Shown: piece after piece, positions 1-12,481 of the stretch
Layout: every line of letters starts with the position of its first letter
Position numbering within the stretch: the first letter of the stretch is position 1
Assembly: GCF_018812025.1 (NCBI RefSeq)
Contig: NC_063051.1
Coordinates: 8,569,896 to 8,633,895 of the forward strand
Source of the DNA: Megalobrama amblycephala
Lineage: Eukaryota; Chordata; Actinopteri; Cypriniformes; Xenocyprididae
Direction: 5' to 3'
DNA: 64,000 nt
Position numbers and translations under genes: made by a program
The notes under the pieces: model-generated
Databases searched by the model: none
What the model saw: only the letters and a program-made list of their open reading frames with translations
What the model was told of the DNA's origin: nothing

Positions 1-556
1 CCAACTAATGAGTTTCCTCTTTCATACTCCCAAGACTTACGGCTGAATAGATCATCCTTCCCTCTCTGTATTAAATATATAAATAATGGCCGACAAAGAT
101 TAACACAAAAGGTCTGCGTGAACATCTCGGGCTGTCTGGAGACTGCTGTTAGTGGAGATTGTTTTAATGAGAATGCAGTGAAGTAGAAAGCTGCGCTCAC
201 GGGTTCTGTCCCACAGTTATTTCCACACATCTGAGGTGCTCCCTCTCTGGCCTGTTGAAGCGAATGGGGAGTGTGGGTAATTATCAGACCTCCGCTATCG
301 AGTTCTTCGTGAATGGACAGAAGGAAATTGCTCTGTCCTCTTGGAGACTCTTTGAGCTTCTGGGTCGGAGGGGTTCATAATCATGACTTCTGTGGGCACC
401 AAAAGTGATCTAAGCCCACTAACCGTACAGCACATCATTTGGAGCTGTTTACATACAAACCTAGTTATTAAGGCACAAATAATTAAGTACATTTGGATTT
501 AAAAGCCAAAATATCAAGCTTTTAAATGCACTTACATTATTTCTTTTGTCAAAACA
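1..556. other. Unique sequence, no gene seen
   Basis: Unique-looking, moderately AT-rich sequence before the first transposon. Only short chance reading frames are present. I see no convincing exon, promoter or repeat. Confidence 0.5.
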
Positions 557-558
557 TA

Positions 559-2049
559 CACTCATGTGAAAAAGAAACTGATCCTTGGCAGGTCTTAAAA
601 TGAGGTAAATACAACCTCAGATGAACAACAACACATATTACACCATACCATGATTTATTTAACAAAAACTAAGTCAGAATGGAGAAGCCATGTCTGACAC
701 CATTACTTCTTCCAAAGGAATTAATGGAAGTAGCAGTCAGGCGATGCTAATCAAATGCCTTTGATTAATTGATCACCAGCATGCATCAACAACTCTATAA
801 AAGCAGAAATTTTGGCAGTTTGCTGGTCTGGAGAATTCAGGTTTTAATACAATGTCAAGGAGGAAAGACATCAGCAATGATCTTAGAGTAGCAATTGTTG
901 CTGCCCATTAATCTAGGGAGGGTTCCAAGGCCATTTCCAAACAATTTGAAGTCGATCATCCTACAGTGAGGAAGATTATTCACAAGTGGGAAACATTCAA
1001 GACATTTGCCAATCTTCCCAGGAGTGGAGGTCCCAGCAAATTCACCCCAAGGTCAAACCGTGCACTGCTCAAAGAAACTGCAAAAAACCCAAGAGCTACA
1101 TCTCAGACTTTATAGGTCTCAGTCAGCATGTTAAATGTTGATATTGATGACAGTACAATTAGAAAAAGACTGAACAATATGGCATGTTTGGAAGGGTTGC
1201 CAGGAGAAAGCCTCTTCGCTCTAAAAAGAACATGGCAGCATGGCTTAGGTTTGCAAAGTTGCATCTGAACAAACCACAAGACTTCTGGAACAATGTCCTT
1301 TAGACAGATGATACCAAAGTGGAGGTGTTTGGCCATAATGCACAGTGCCATGTTTGGCAAAAACCAAACACAGCACAAACACCTCATAACAACTGTCAAG
1401 CATGGTGGTGGAGGCTTGATGATTTTAGGTTTGTTTTACAGCCACAGGACCTGGGCAACTTAGTCATTGAGTTGACCATGAACTCCTCTGTATACCAAAT
1501 TATTCTAGAGTCAAATGAGAGGCCATCTGTCCAAACGCTAAAGCTTGGCTGATATTGGGTCATGCAACAGGATGATTCCAAGCACACCAGCAAATCTACA
1601 CCAGAATGGCTGAAAAATAAAAGAATCAAGGTTTTGCACTGGCCCAGTCAAAGTTCAGACCTCAACCAGATTGAAATGCTCTGGCAGGACCTTAAGAGAG
1701 CTGTGCATAAAAAAATGGCCACAAACCTCAATGAACTGAAGCAATGTTGTAAAAAATAGTGGGACACAATTCCTCCACAACAATGTGAGAGAACTGATAA
1801 AGTCATTGCTGCTAAAGGTGGTTCTACAAGCAATTAAATTATAGGGTGTCACACATGGCTTCTCCATTTTGACTTTATTTTTGTTAAATAAATAATGATT
1901 TGGTGTAATATGTCATGTTTTGTTGTTCATCTTAGGTTGTATTTTTGTAATTTTAAGATCTGCTAAAGACCAGATGATTTTTTTTTTTTATATCCTGATA
2001 AGTAAAACCAAAGAATTCAAAAGGGTGCACATTCTTTTTCACATGATTG
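559..2049 (+). mobile_element. Tc1-like DNA transposon, decayed full-length copy
   Basis: The ends are inverted repeats: CACTCATGTGAAAAAGAA at the left and TTCTTTTTCACATGATTG at the right, each flanked by a TA dinucleotide (557-558 and 2050-2051), the usual target duplication of Tc1/mariner elements. The inverted repeats are long, extending to about 702 on the left and from about 1848 on the right. The left arm lacks roughly 55 bases that the right arm carries. Between them lies a broken transposase gene. The copy is old and inactive. Confidence 0.92.
852..1844 (+). pseudogene. Tc1-like transposase pseudogene
   Basis: This is the remnant of a Tc1/mariner transposase, the enzyme that cuts the element out and inserts it at TA sites. 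Translation from the ATG at 852 begins MSRRKDISNDLRVAIVAAH and meets a stop at 909-911. The following sequence still encodes the N-terminal helix-turn-helix region (SKAISKQFEVDHPTVRKI). Further on, a catalytic block is recognisable as TDDTKVEVFG near 1300, and the C-terminal block runs [13 protein letters not shown] (1562 on) to [20 protein letters not shown]. One codon of the usual QQDND block is missing, so spacing to the final glutamate (1673-1675) is one residue short. Several in-frame stops and frameshifts make it non-functional. The product would act in the nucleus on the element's inverted repeats. Confidence 0.9.
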
Positions 2050-2051
2050 TA

Positions 2052-2829
2052 TGTATTATTTGAGGTTTAAAGTGGTTTAAATAATTTTTACAGTTGTTTT
2101 AAGGTGTACAGCAGGGGTGGGTTACTCCTCTCCTGGAGAACCAATTAACATATGCCTCATCATTCTCCATTGACACCCATTCAAAAGTAGCAGTGCATTC
2201 TGTCTTTTGAAAGAGATCTCAGTGATATTTCTCATAGGATTTGGAAAAAATTGACAAAATATGCTTGAAGTTGTATCTCTGACCTTCAATGGCAGACTTT
2301 TGTATTGAAGGATTTTGGCAAATTTTAGAAATCACATAATATCTCTTCTGAAACTCTACAGTGGACCAATATCTGTAGCATTAAAAAGTCAAAAGTAAAA
2401 ACAAGCACATTTGTGGGGATCCTCCACATTGTATCCAATTACCGGCAATGTTACACTGGAAGAGGAAAGTTCCCTCTACAGAGATTAACGAGGATCGATC
2501 GGCAAACAGATTCTCATCTCAGAATCAATTAGCATCCCCTTTAGCGCTCTGAGAGAGGTTTTATAATGGTGGCTTTGTGCAGGATGCAGTGAGAGCATCG
2601 ATCAGACCTACTGCACTTCAAATTCTTAATGCTCTCCACACTTTGCTCTCTCATTCCTCTTGTGTTTTGTGAAGCTTGTTTTTTCTCTAATTCATCCAGT
2701 GTAATTAAGGCAGAGGATAGTAAGTCAACAAACCTGAAGATCCACTAAAGAGTGAGCAAGCGGCTTTCAATGAAGAGGATGTGATTACACACGGATGCAA
2801 GTCAGTAAATAAAAGTACTTGACCCAATA
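2052..2829. other. Unique sequence, possible conserved block
   Basis: No gene seen. About 2100-2160 resembles a short fragment of a common fish repeat. The block at about 2400-2720 has higher GC content and no repeat character; it could be a conserved noncoding element, but that needs a cross-species alignment. Confidence 0.35.
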
Positions 2830-4704
2830 GGTAACACTTTATAATAACATTCAGTTATAAGTCAAATTAGTTAATGATTAACTAATCATTTACAAAACAT
2901 CATAAATGATTAGTAAGTGATATACTAACATTTTATGAATGTTTTATTAATTCAGTTATGTCATTTATAAATTATTAGTTAATGATGAACGAATCATTTA
3001 CAAAATATGACTATACATTCATAAATGATCAATAAGTGGTATGCTAACGATTAACAAATGTGTTGTAAGTTATCTTAAAATGTGACCATGAAATAAATCA
3101 AACAGATAGCAAATGATGAATAGTTTACACTTTAGATTAAGGGATGCAGAAAGTGTTATAAATGGTTTGTATACATATACAAATGATTTGTAACAGGTAA
3201 GAAAAGTCTACAAATGATATGTAAGACATTTACAAGTGATGAATAGTTTACACTTTAGATTAGGGGGTGCAGAAAGCTGTGTAAATGATTTATTCATGCG
3301 TTTACACATCATCTATAACAGGTGTTGAACACTTTTTAGTGTGTACTGCAGTATAAGTGCTGACTGTGCACATGATGTGAGCTTCAGTGGAAGGTAAAAC
3401 CGGTTCAGAAGTTTATCACTAGATCCCACATACACCACACAGAACACAAGTCTGTTGAGTGAAAGGATTTAACATAACCCACTGGAATCACCTGACTTTA
3501 AGGCCTTTATAAATGTTTATCCACTTCAGAACAAACAAATTACTCTTCTAAAAAATAGCATACCTGCATGTTTGTGCTTTTGAGTACAGACCAGCTTACA
3601 GCTTCATCAATAAATAATATACTGATCATTTACTAATGGTTTGTTCATGATTAACAATTTTTTTGAGTTAATGATACTAAAACAATTTTGACATAAATAC
3701 TTCATTGATGTACAAGTAATTGATAATGTATCAACTAATAACTTATCAACCATCGGTAACACTTTATAATAACTCACGCTATGAAGCATTAGTTAAGCAT
3801 TAGTAAATAGTCAATTCATCACTTATAAAACATTAATAGACATTAGTAAGCCGTTTATAAATACAGCTATAAATGGTATATTAGTTACTTAGTGTGTTAA
3901 TAAATGCTTTATTAACATATTCCTGGTGTCAAAACTATCTCAGTACTAACTTGAAAACAGTCACGAACAGCAGTGCAGAAGATCACTGAACCTTTAAATC
4001 TCATTTATAAAAGCTTTACAAAGCATAAATAGTCCTCACTTTAGATGAGCTCACAAAAATAGTTAACTGACCACTTCTAAATGTTTTATAATTACCTAAA
4101 TTAATCATGAATTGCAGTAGGAATATGTGTTAATAAAGCATTTATTAACACAATAAGTAACTATTACTATATGTCTAAATAATAAGATATGTAAATGAAT
4201 GTTTAATAGTTTATTAATCATTTACTTACACTTCCTAAATGATCTTATGAACCACTGACAACTCCTAAATAATTGGTTTGTAAATAATATAATACTTAAT
4301 TTAGAAATTATAAATTGATTATTAATAAAGTATAAAAATACAATTATTAAACACATTATAGATATGCTTATAAATCAAGAATAAAGCATTTAGCTGTATT
4401 TATAAACTGCTTACTAATGTCTATGAATGCTTTATAAGTGATGAATTAACTATTTACTAATGCTTAACTAATGCTTCATAGCGTGCAGTTATTATAGTGT
4501 TACCCAACCATCTACTAATGATCTGTTTGATTTATTTCATGATCTACACATTTTTTAAGATAACTTACAACACATTTGTAAATCGTTAGCATACCACCTA
4601 TTAATCATTTATGAATGTATAGTCATGTTTTGTAAATGATTTGTTCATCATTAACTAATAATTTATAAATGACTTATAACTGAACGTTATTATAAAGTGT
4701 TACC
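2830..4704. mobile_element. AT-rich palindromic DNA element (GGTAACAC ends)
   Basis: It begins GGTAACACTTTATAAT and ends with the inverted copy ATTATAAAGTGTTACC. The arms match over more than 250 bases: 2830 to about 3110 pairs with about 4520-4704. There is no coding capacity, so it is a non-autonomous element. The middle holds a roughly 120-bp tandem duplication (GATGAATAGTTTACACTTTA near 3115 and 3237) and a separate nested element at 3755-4504. The flanks (ACCCAATA left, ACAATATT right) do not give a clean duplication, so the superfamily is uncertain, though the ends match those of the nested element. Confidence 0.85.
3755..4504. mobile_element. hAT-like non-autonomous element nested in the preceding one
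   Basis: This 750-bp palindromic element has GGTAACACTTTATAATAA at the left end and an inverted GTGTTACC at the right. Its arms match over about 100 bases at each end. It is flanked by a perfect 8-bp direct repeat, CAACCATC (3747-3754 and 4505-4512). An 8-bp duplication is the hallmark of the hAT superfamily. It has no transposase and must be mobilised in trans. It interrupts the loop of the larger element, so it is younger. Confidence 0.9.
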
Positions 4705-4739
4705 ACAATATTATATATTAATTAATATTAATTATACAT

Positions 4740-5583
4740 ATTGACATGATAGCATCACACAGTTGCTGCAGATTTTGTCGCATAGTACGAATCTCCCATT
4801 TCACCATATCCCAAAGGTGACTGTAGAGGCCATTTGAGTATAGTAAACTAGTGAAACCAGTTTGAGATGATTTGATCTTGACATGGCGTGTTATGGAAGT
4901 AGCCATCAGAGGATGGGCACGCTGTGGTCTTAAAGGGATGGACATGGTCAGCAACAATACTCAGGTAGGCTGTGGTGTTTAAACAATGCTCAATTGGTAG
5001 TAAGAGGTCAAGAAAATATTCCCCACACCATTCAGTCACCACCAGCAGCCTGTTCCTTTGAAACAAGGCAGGACGGATCCATGCTTTCATGTTGTTTATG
5101 CTAAATTCTGATTCTACCATTTTGAATGTCGCAGCATGCATCCAGACTCAGACCAGGCAACATATTTCCAATCTTCTATTGTCCAATTTTGGTGAGTCCG
5201 TGTAAAATGTAGCCACAGTTTTCTTTTCTTAACCGACAGAAGTGGCACTTGGTGTGGTCTTGCTGCTGTAGCCCATCTGCTTCGAGGTTTGATGTGTAAT
5301 GCTTTCAGAGATGCTCTTCTGCATACCTATTTGAGTTATTGTTGCTTTTTTATAAGATTGAACCAGACCGGCAATTCTTCTCTGACCTCTGACATCAACA
5401 AGGCATTTTTGTCCACAGAACTGCCACTCACTAGATATTTTCTTTTTCTGACCACTCTCTGTAAACCCTAGAGATGGTTGTGCTTGAAAATCCCAGTAGA
5501 TCAGCAGTTTCTGAAATACTCAGACCAACCCGTCTAACAACCATGCCACCATTAGCGTCACTTAAATCACCTTTCTTCCCCAT
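4740..5583 (-). pseudogene. Tc1-like transposase pseudogene
   Basis: Minus-strand transposase remnant, with the start codon at 5581-5583 (MGKKGDLSDANGGMVVRR). The helix-turn-helix region reads LSISETADLLGFSSTTISRV and is well preserved. Later pieces in shifted frames include LNTTAYLSIVADHVHPF, SSDGYFHN and NLQQLCDAIMSI, which correspond in order to the middle and C-terminal part of fish Tc1 transposases. The expected catalytic QQDN block has degraded to HNTPCQDQ. The region between about 5130 and 5430 holds no recognisable reading frame, so frameshifts or a deletion lie there. It is not functional. Confidence 0.85.
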
Positions 5584-5720
5584 TCTGATGCTCAGTTTGA
5601 ACTTCATCTTGACCATGTCTACATGCCTTAAGTTGCTGCCATGTGATTGGCTGATTAGATTTGCATTAATGAGCAGTTTATCAGGTGTACCTAATGAAGT
5701 GGTAGTTGAGTGTATAGTAT
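4740..5720 (-). mobile_element. Tc1-like transposon remnant
   Basis: This is a minus-strand Tc1-like element recognised by its transposase remnant. The right-hand noncoding part (about 5584-5720) precedes the start codon. Clean terminal inverted repeats and TA flanks could not be defined, so the boundaries are approximate. It abuts the palindromic element ending at 4704. Confidence 0.75.
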
Positions 5721-5982
5721 GTATTCTTTTGTGTTTCACGGAAGAAATAAAGTCGTACAGAATTTTTATTTTGGGGTGAACTATCAAACAGACAGCTCGC
5801 ATGACCTGGTAAAACAACTGAAAAACAGTAAAGCTGTTTTTCATATGATAGCATGTTTGATGCCCTTCCTCAAACATTATTTGCATTGACTGTCTCTCTT
5901 TATAGAAACCTGGCAGCAGACTTCCTCAATCTCACAGTCTGCTGGAGCTGCACATGACCTCCTGTTCTGTCTGGCACGTTTC

Positions 5983-6033
5983 AAACACACATGCACACAC
6001 ATGCACACACACGCACACACACGCTCACACACG
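5983..6033. repeat. CA-rich microsatellite
   Basis: An interrupted run of CA dinucleotides with TG and CG variants, followed at about 6066-6079 by a short TG run. It creates spurious cysteine- and valine-rich reading frames on the minus strand. Confidence 0.9.
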
Positions 6034-6302
6034 CAAGGCAGACTGACTCCCACGGAGCTGTGAAGGTGTGTGTGTGTGTAGGGGGAAAAGTCAGCCGTGT
6101 CAGACCTGAGCGCTGTAGACAAACGTGTGATCTAATGAGTAATAACGTGCTGTAGCTGCAGCTGTTGTTGCAACTGCTGTTGTTTTTTTCTTTTATTCTT
6201 ACGCTTCTAGTTTTCAGCTGGTAGTTGGCCACATCAGAACACAAGCCACATAAACTCTCAATAAATAAAATTCACTTTGTCATACTGTAAGGTCTAGGTG
6301 AC

Positions 6303-6359
<57 letters not shown>
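6303..6359. repeat. GATA microsatellite
   Basis: About 14 uninterrupted GATA units. Confidence 0.97.
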
Positions 6360-6360
6360 C

Positions 6361-9337
6361 ACTTTGGTTGCTCAACAACAACAAAAGAGGAGAATCTCAC
6401 GCAGCTAAAATGAGGATTGTCAGTAACGGTGTTCAGCCTTACATTGTTCAAACCGGAGTCGGACACTGGGAGACTCAGGAAGAAGTTACAACTTTTAGAA
6501 TGCAACTGGATGTTTCTGAATAATTAGTGGATAAATTTATGTAGTTGATGTGGAGAATAAACAACTCTTCCTCTTCTCTAAAGCAGCCCAACATGGCCTT
6601 CTGTAAAAGAAAATATCTTCCTTTGCATTGAACTTTGAACATCGGATGTTTTTTTTTTTTTTGCTCAAACAACAACATTACACACTAACTAAGGTTTAAA
6701 AAGTGAAATCATAATCAACCACCCCTTTAAATAATGAAGAATATCACACAGGAACATCTGTGACATCTCCAGTGTTGTTTGATATTTAAACTTGTATTTT
6801 CAGTATATTTCTATGTGGTTTCTATAGCGTGTTATAGCTGATTGTTAACTTGCCCAAGTTCACCCTCAAGTCTCAGTTATTCTGGTCTGTAGATGTGGCT
6901 CTGGTCCATCCTTCACTGTAAGTTTGTGTTTTATCACTCATTTTATCATCTGCCATCATAAATCTGATCGCTTAGAAAAGTAATGAGACACACCTCTCCT
7001 CAATGAACCACTCAATATGCATTATTATTCATGTCTGTAGCACAAATGGATAGTTGCCTTTGCAAGCACCACTAATAAACCAACTGACCATATAAAAGCA
7101 CATAAACTCACTGAAGAAATATTAAGCTAAACGCTCCACTCGCTACTTCACATCTTTGGCAGTTTCATTATTGCTCATTATTGACTGACATTTCAGCTTT
7201 TGTTTGATTAAACTGTAATGTCTGTATCATGTATCAGCACATTTGACATTTACTACGAGAGTGTGAGGTGAACACTCATTTACTAAATGAGCTCTATCGC
7301 TCAGCTGAAAGATATGAACGACGAAGAAAATGGATAGGGCCATTTCCTGCCTGGTATGAGCTGCTTCTTATTCCTCTTTCTCAGTCATACTCCACATTAC
7401 AGTGCTCATGTTTCTGTTTAATTATATAATATCTGAGTAATCTGATGAGCATGTGCTTCATGTGATTGTTTAGTGGAAATGCTTGTAATTGCACATCGTT
7501 ATGGCTAAAATCAATTATATTAACGCTCACAAATTCTCATTTATCAACTGTCTCAGATGTTTCTTGTATAAAAGAGTGAAATACTACAATTTAATAAGAA
7601 ATGTTTGAGATCATTTTGGTGATTTCTGATATTTTGATTGAAATATTTGATATTTAGATACTGAGATTTTTTCCTCCCAGTGTTTTTGTTGAGTATTTTT
7701 GTCTTTTTTATACGATTTAAAAAAATATGTCTATTCATTTCATCCGTGCATGTCCCTTGTGAGGGCACATGATAGATGGCTTTTTTTTCAAGCTTTAAAA
7801 TGTCTAAGTAAAAACAAAAATGTTATTAAAATGTATTGCTATATTTATGCTTATAAAAATAATTATGATCAGTTTAACATATAGAGTATAACTGTGGAAC
7901 GTTTACATTTAAGCATTTAGCAGATACTTATTATTAGCCAGGTTTATTAGAAAGTTAGACTAGGAAAATATTCTTTTTATACTTAAAATAATGATTGCTT
8001 GGTAAAAACAGTTATCTTGTTAACCTTTAGGCAAATCATATTGATCTAACATAATTAACGGCATGCAAATATCATAACTGTGTTCCATCTGTTGAAATGG
8101 GAATAATGAATTACAGTGAAACATTCAAACACAAAAACCTATTTTAGCAGATCCCAAAAACTAAATCAAGAAAAGGCATAATGTTTAACGTTGTGCAACA
8201 AGAAGGGTCTATAATGACAGTCTAATGTGAAAAGCACATCAAAATCAGGACATTCACAGAGTTGTTTCATTTTACTGTATAACACAAGTGAAACGATTGC
8301 GAATATACAGTGAAAATTTGAGTGTGGACGGCTCTAAATGGTCATTATCAGTGAAAAAAAGCCATGAACTTTAAATATTCTTTAACAAGTCCTGTCCTTC
8401 CAGTTCTCCATAAAGAGCTGCCAGCTGAATTATACTAATAGACTTTCGTTACTGTTTGATTTGCCACATGGGAAGTGCCTCCGGAGCTGTGATGTGTCAT
8501 TGTTCATTCCCTCTCTCGCTCTCTCTTTTTCCCAGATGTTATTCAACTCTCAATCAGTTCTATTTTTCCTTCCCTCCAGGATATTATTCCACTTTTAATT
8601 CTGTCGTCTTCCACTCTTTTTCTTTTTTACCTCACCACGTTCCTTAACGCTGCTCTTGTCCTCATTCTTTTTCCTTTTGTTCCAGCTAATAGTCTCGGAG
8701 ACGGTAATAAATCTCGACTGGCCTGGTTGAGACAGACGAGCGGTGACGTTGACGGATGGTGAGGAATTTACAGGATTACAGGTGGAGTTGGCTGATTGAT
8801 TGGGTTTGCATTGCGCACATGAAGAATTACTGTCGGAAGATGCGAGATGATGGGCTGATGTATTGCTCAGCCAAGCCTGATGAAGAGGAGAAAATGGACT
8901 TGAACAATGGTTTTACAAGCTTCCATCTCACTCCCATTCACTTCTGTGGCAGCATGCCTTTGTGTACCTGGTGCTCTTCCAGAATTAAAAAAAAGAACCC
9001 AATTATTCTTAGACAAGAACAAGCTGGCAATAGCAGTTCAATCATGCTTCTGTAGGACCTGTAGGCACAAACACACTGCAGCTAAATACAGTTGTCACTC
9101 AAACCTGTTCTGTATGCAGAATTTGGTTATTTATGATATGACAATAGCATTCCACACTCAAATTTGCTACAGTAGATATTAATGCAGTGCCTATGCTGAC
9201 AGCTCCTCTAAGGTGAAAGAGTTAGAAAACCACATGAGATACGTTGACTCTCAAAGGTTGATATTGTCTCTCTCCATCAAAGATGTTTCCTCCAGCCATG
9301 CCGTTTCGGAGTAACCAATGTTGCATACAGCAGTTTA
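6361..9337. other. Unique AT-rich sequence, no gene seen
   Basis: Nearly 3 kb without a recognisable gene. It contains a T run near 6650 and pyrimidine-rich tracts at 8500-8700. The open frame at 8756-9055 has no recognisable domain, no repeat and no convincing splice sites, and I treat it as chance. Confidence 0.5.
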
Positions 9338-9341
9338 TTAA

Positions 9342-10303
9342 AAGTGCCCTAGAATTAAAAATTGAATTTATCTTGGCATAGTTAAATAACAAGAGTTCAG
9401 TACATGGAAATGACATACAGTGAGTCTCAAACTCCATTGTTTCCTCCTTCTTATATAAATCTCATTTGTTTAAAAGTCCTCCGAAGAACAGGCGAATCTC
9501 AACATAACACCGACTGTTACGTAACAGTCGGGGTGTACGCCCCCAATACTTGCATATGCCAGGCCATGATTGAGGCATTACACAAGGGTAGCCAGTATTA
9601 ACGTCTGGATCTGTGCACAGCTGAATCATCAGACTAGGTAAGCAAGCAAGAACAATAGCGAAAAATGGCAGATGGAGCAATAATAACTGACATGATCCAT
9701 GATAACACGATATTTTTAGTGATATTTGTAAACTGTCTTTCTAAATGTTTCATTAGCATGTTGCTAATGTACTGTTAAATGTGGTTAAAGTTACCATTTT
9801 CCTTACTGTATTCATGGAGACAAGAGCCGTCGTTATTTTCATTTTTAAACACTTGCAGTCTGTATAATTCATAAACACAACTTCATTCTTTATAAATCTC
9901 TCCAACAGTGTAGCATTAGCCGTTAGCCATGGAGCACAGCCTCAAATTCATTCAGAATCAAATGTAAACATCCAAATAAATACAATACTCACATAATCCG
10001 ACGCATGCATGCAGTATGCATGATGAACACTTTGTAAAGATCCATTTTGAGGGTTATATTAGCTGTGTGAACTTTGTTTATGCACTGTTTAAGGCAAGCG
10101 CGAGCTCTGGGGGCGGAGAGTGCGAGCAATTAAAGGGGCCGCAACCTGAATCGGCGCATTTCTAATTATGCCCCAAAATAGGCAGTTAAAAAAATTAATT
10201 TTAAAAAAATCTATGGGGTATTTTGAGCTGAAACTTCACAGACACATTCAGGGGACACCTTAGACTTATGTTACATCTTGTAAAAAAATGTTCCATGGCA
10301 CCT
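9342..10303. mobile_element. TTAA-flanked non-autonomous DNA element
   Basis: The left end reads TTAA|AAGTGCCCTAG and the right end is the inverted CCATGGCACCT|TTAA (TTAA at 9338-9341 and 10304-10307). TTAA duplication is typical of piggyBac-type insertion. The interior holds a small perfect palindrome, CGACTGTTACGTAACAGTCG, near 9510-9530 and a GC-rich segment near 10090-10130, but no transposase. I recognise the sequence as a common cyprinid repeat; the superfamily assignment is inferred from the flanks. Confidence 0.8.
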
Positions 10304-10307
10304 TTAA

Positions 10308-12480
10308 TGATTGCTAAATGATAATACATTACTGTCCAAAACAGCTTAAAACATTCCTATAAAATAATAAACTAAGTGCAATGTAGTGTCAAAAATATCC
10401 ACAGAATAGATACACGATCCACCTGTCAGTACTAAATTGAGTTCTTTTTCACTGCCTATTGCTCTTAAACAGTCAAATACACACAAAATGTCAAAATGCC
10501 GGTCTTGGCGAGTATTCACGTAAATACAGTCAGTTATGTTTTAAGTGAATGTAAACAGCTGAGAAAGAAAACGCATGTGGAACAGTATAATGGATCCGTG
10601 CCTCAGGTCTTAAAGTGACAGCATGTATATTAGCCCCCAGATTATTATTAAAAATATCTATATGGCAGTTTTTCCCTATGGCATCGATGTCAAAAATGTG
10701 GCCAGTGAAATTGCTGAGTGGCTAGTAACTTTGGAAAACCACTAGCCAGAGTGTCTGGTGAGCAAAAAAGTTTATGTCAAGACCTATATATCTTAAAATC
10801 TTGTCCCTGAAGCCAAAACAACCAAGAACTATTGAGGCATCGAACCAGCATCAAAAATAAGCATAATGCTGTTTTTGCCAATAGCTTCAATCAGTTGTAT
10901 TACAGTGTCCAGGCATGTAATTATGGCTGTACATGATGAAGGGTATTTGGCTAGTATTATCCAGTTCACAGACCCTGAACCTGAATGTTCCTTTAGTGTT
11001 TCATATGCATTGTCTTCTGAAAATATATGGAACAATAGGCTGTCGTTTGATGTTTTACGCATGGTAATTATGTTGTATGACTGGACCTGGCATCTGAACC
11101 TATAACTTTGAGGTTGAGGATTACTGTTAATGAAGTACTTTAATCATGTCACATAAGCAATTAGTCATAAACTAGCGGCTGGTATTGAAAGATAGATTTG
11201 CTGTAGTTTTTATTTGGTAGAGCAATAATTAAAAGCTATCTAGAGACTGACCCAATGACACCAACTAAACAGCTAATTTGAGCTCAAATTATCCATAATG
11301 ACTGTTAACAGTTCAGAATACTTCAGTGTGTGTATATAGGCCTATAGATAGATAGATAGATAGATAGAACTTCAGCTCAGGTTATTAAGATGGATTGGAA
11401 TACTAAAAAATTACTTTCTTCAGGTACTGTAGACCTTGGTCAAACCATTCAAACAAACAGTGCAATGTTCTGAAAGCACCTCAGGAAGTCATTAAATCAA
11501 GACAGGAAAAAATATTTTGCATTGGGCAAAATTACAGACTTCACCTTTAGGGACATTTTTATAAAAAGCCGTGGAGATATTTGACTTCTGGAGGCCGGAA
11601 ATGAAATGAACAGTGTGAACTGGACAGAAACCAGGAGAATGAGCAAGTGAATGTTCATTTAAGCGATGAATCACAGCGACTCTAAACTACACCCACAGCA
11701 GACTTATCCTCTTCAGCCAAGAGCTGCAACAAAGACTTCATTAACCTCATACTCAAATATATGTTCATAAGTCACAGGGTATATTTACAAAGATTACATG
11801 TGTAGATTAGATATTCAGAGTGGTACATAAAGACATATGATGTGTGTGTGTGCCTGAAAATTTATTGTGAAAATCTCTCAAACTCTCATTTTTTGTTTAA
11901 TTTATTCCCTACAAAGCTTCACACAAGGTTTGAGTGGACAGCTCTCTATCACAATGCTGTATTTGTCGCTTTTTTCTTTTGATTGCTCCATTTGCACTTT
12001 ACTGAACTCTACAAACCTTTTTCTCGCACAGACACACTTGAACGGGGAAAGAGAGTCTGACTGACAAATACTGAGTGAAGTAAAATAAAAGCTCTCTGTT
12101 GGAATGTATTATTCATTTTATACATTTGTAAACATGCACAGACAAGTGAATCCTCCAGACATTAACACATACTGAGAATCATTGATGCTACTATTGATTG
12201 CCTAGAAAATCCATAATGTTTTGTAAGTATGTGATCTTCCCTATATTGGTTCACCCAAAAATCAACATTATCCCTCTTTTTTCTTCTTCCAAGCAACACA
12301 GAAGTTTTGAATTATAAATCAAGTTAGTCTATTAGTAAAATGAATGTTTTATTTTTGTAAGAATTACAAAAAAAAAAGTACACAAATCATTCAAAAATGA
12401 TTCACTAATAGATTCATCAAAGAATCATGTGCTGCAATCTAAAATTACTTTTCACTGAATCTTTCTACAAAGAGACCAAG
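10308..12480. other. Unique AT-rich sequence, no gene seen
   Basis: No coding signal. It contains a short GATA run at about 11343-11368. Reading frames at 10829-11105 occur on both strands and look like chance. Confidence 0.5.
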
Positions 12481-12481
12481 T

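Noticed and set aside
8756..9055. A possible 99-codon gene
   Set aside because: No domain, no splice or promoter context, and a competing overlapping frame of similar length.
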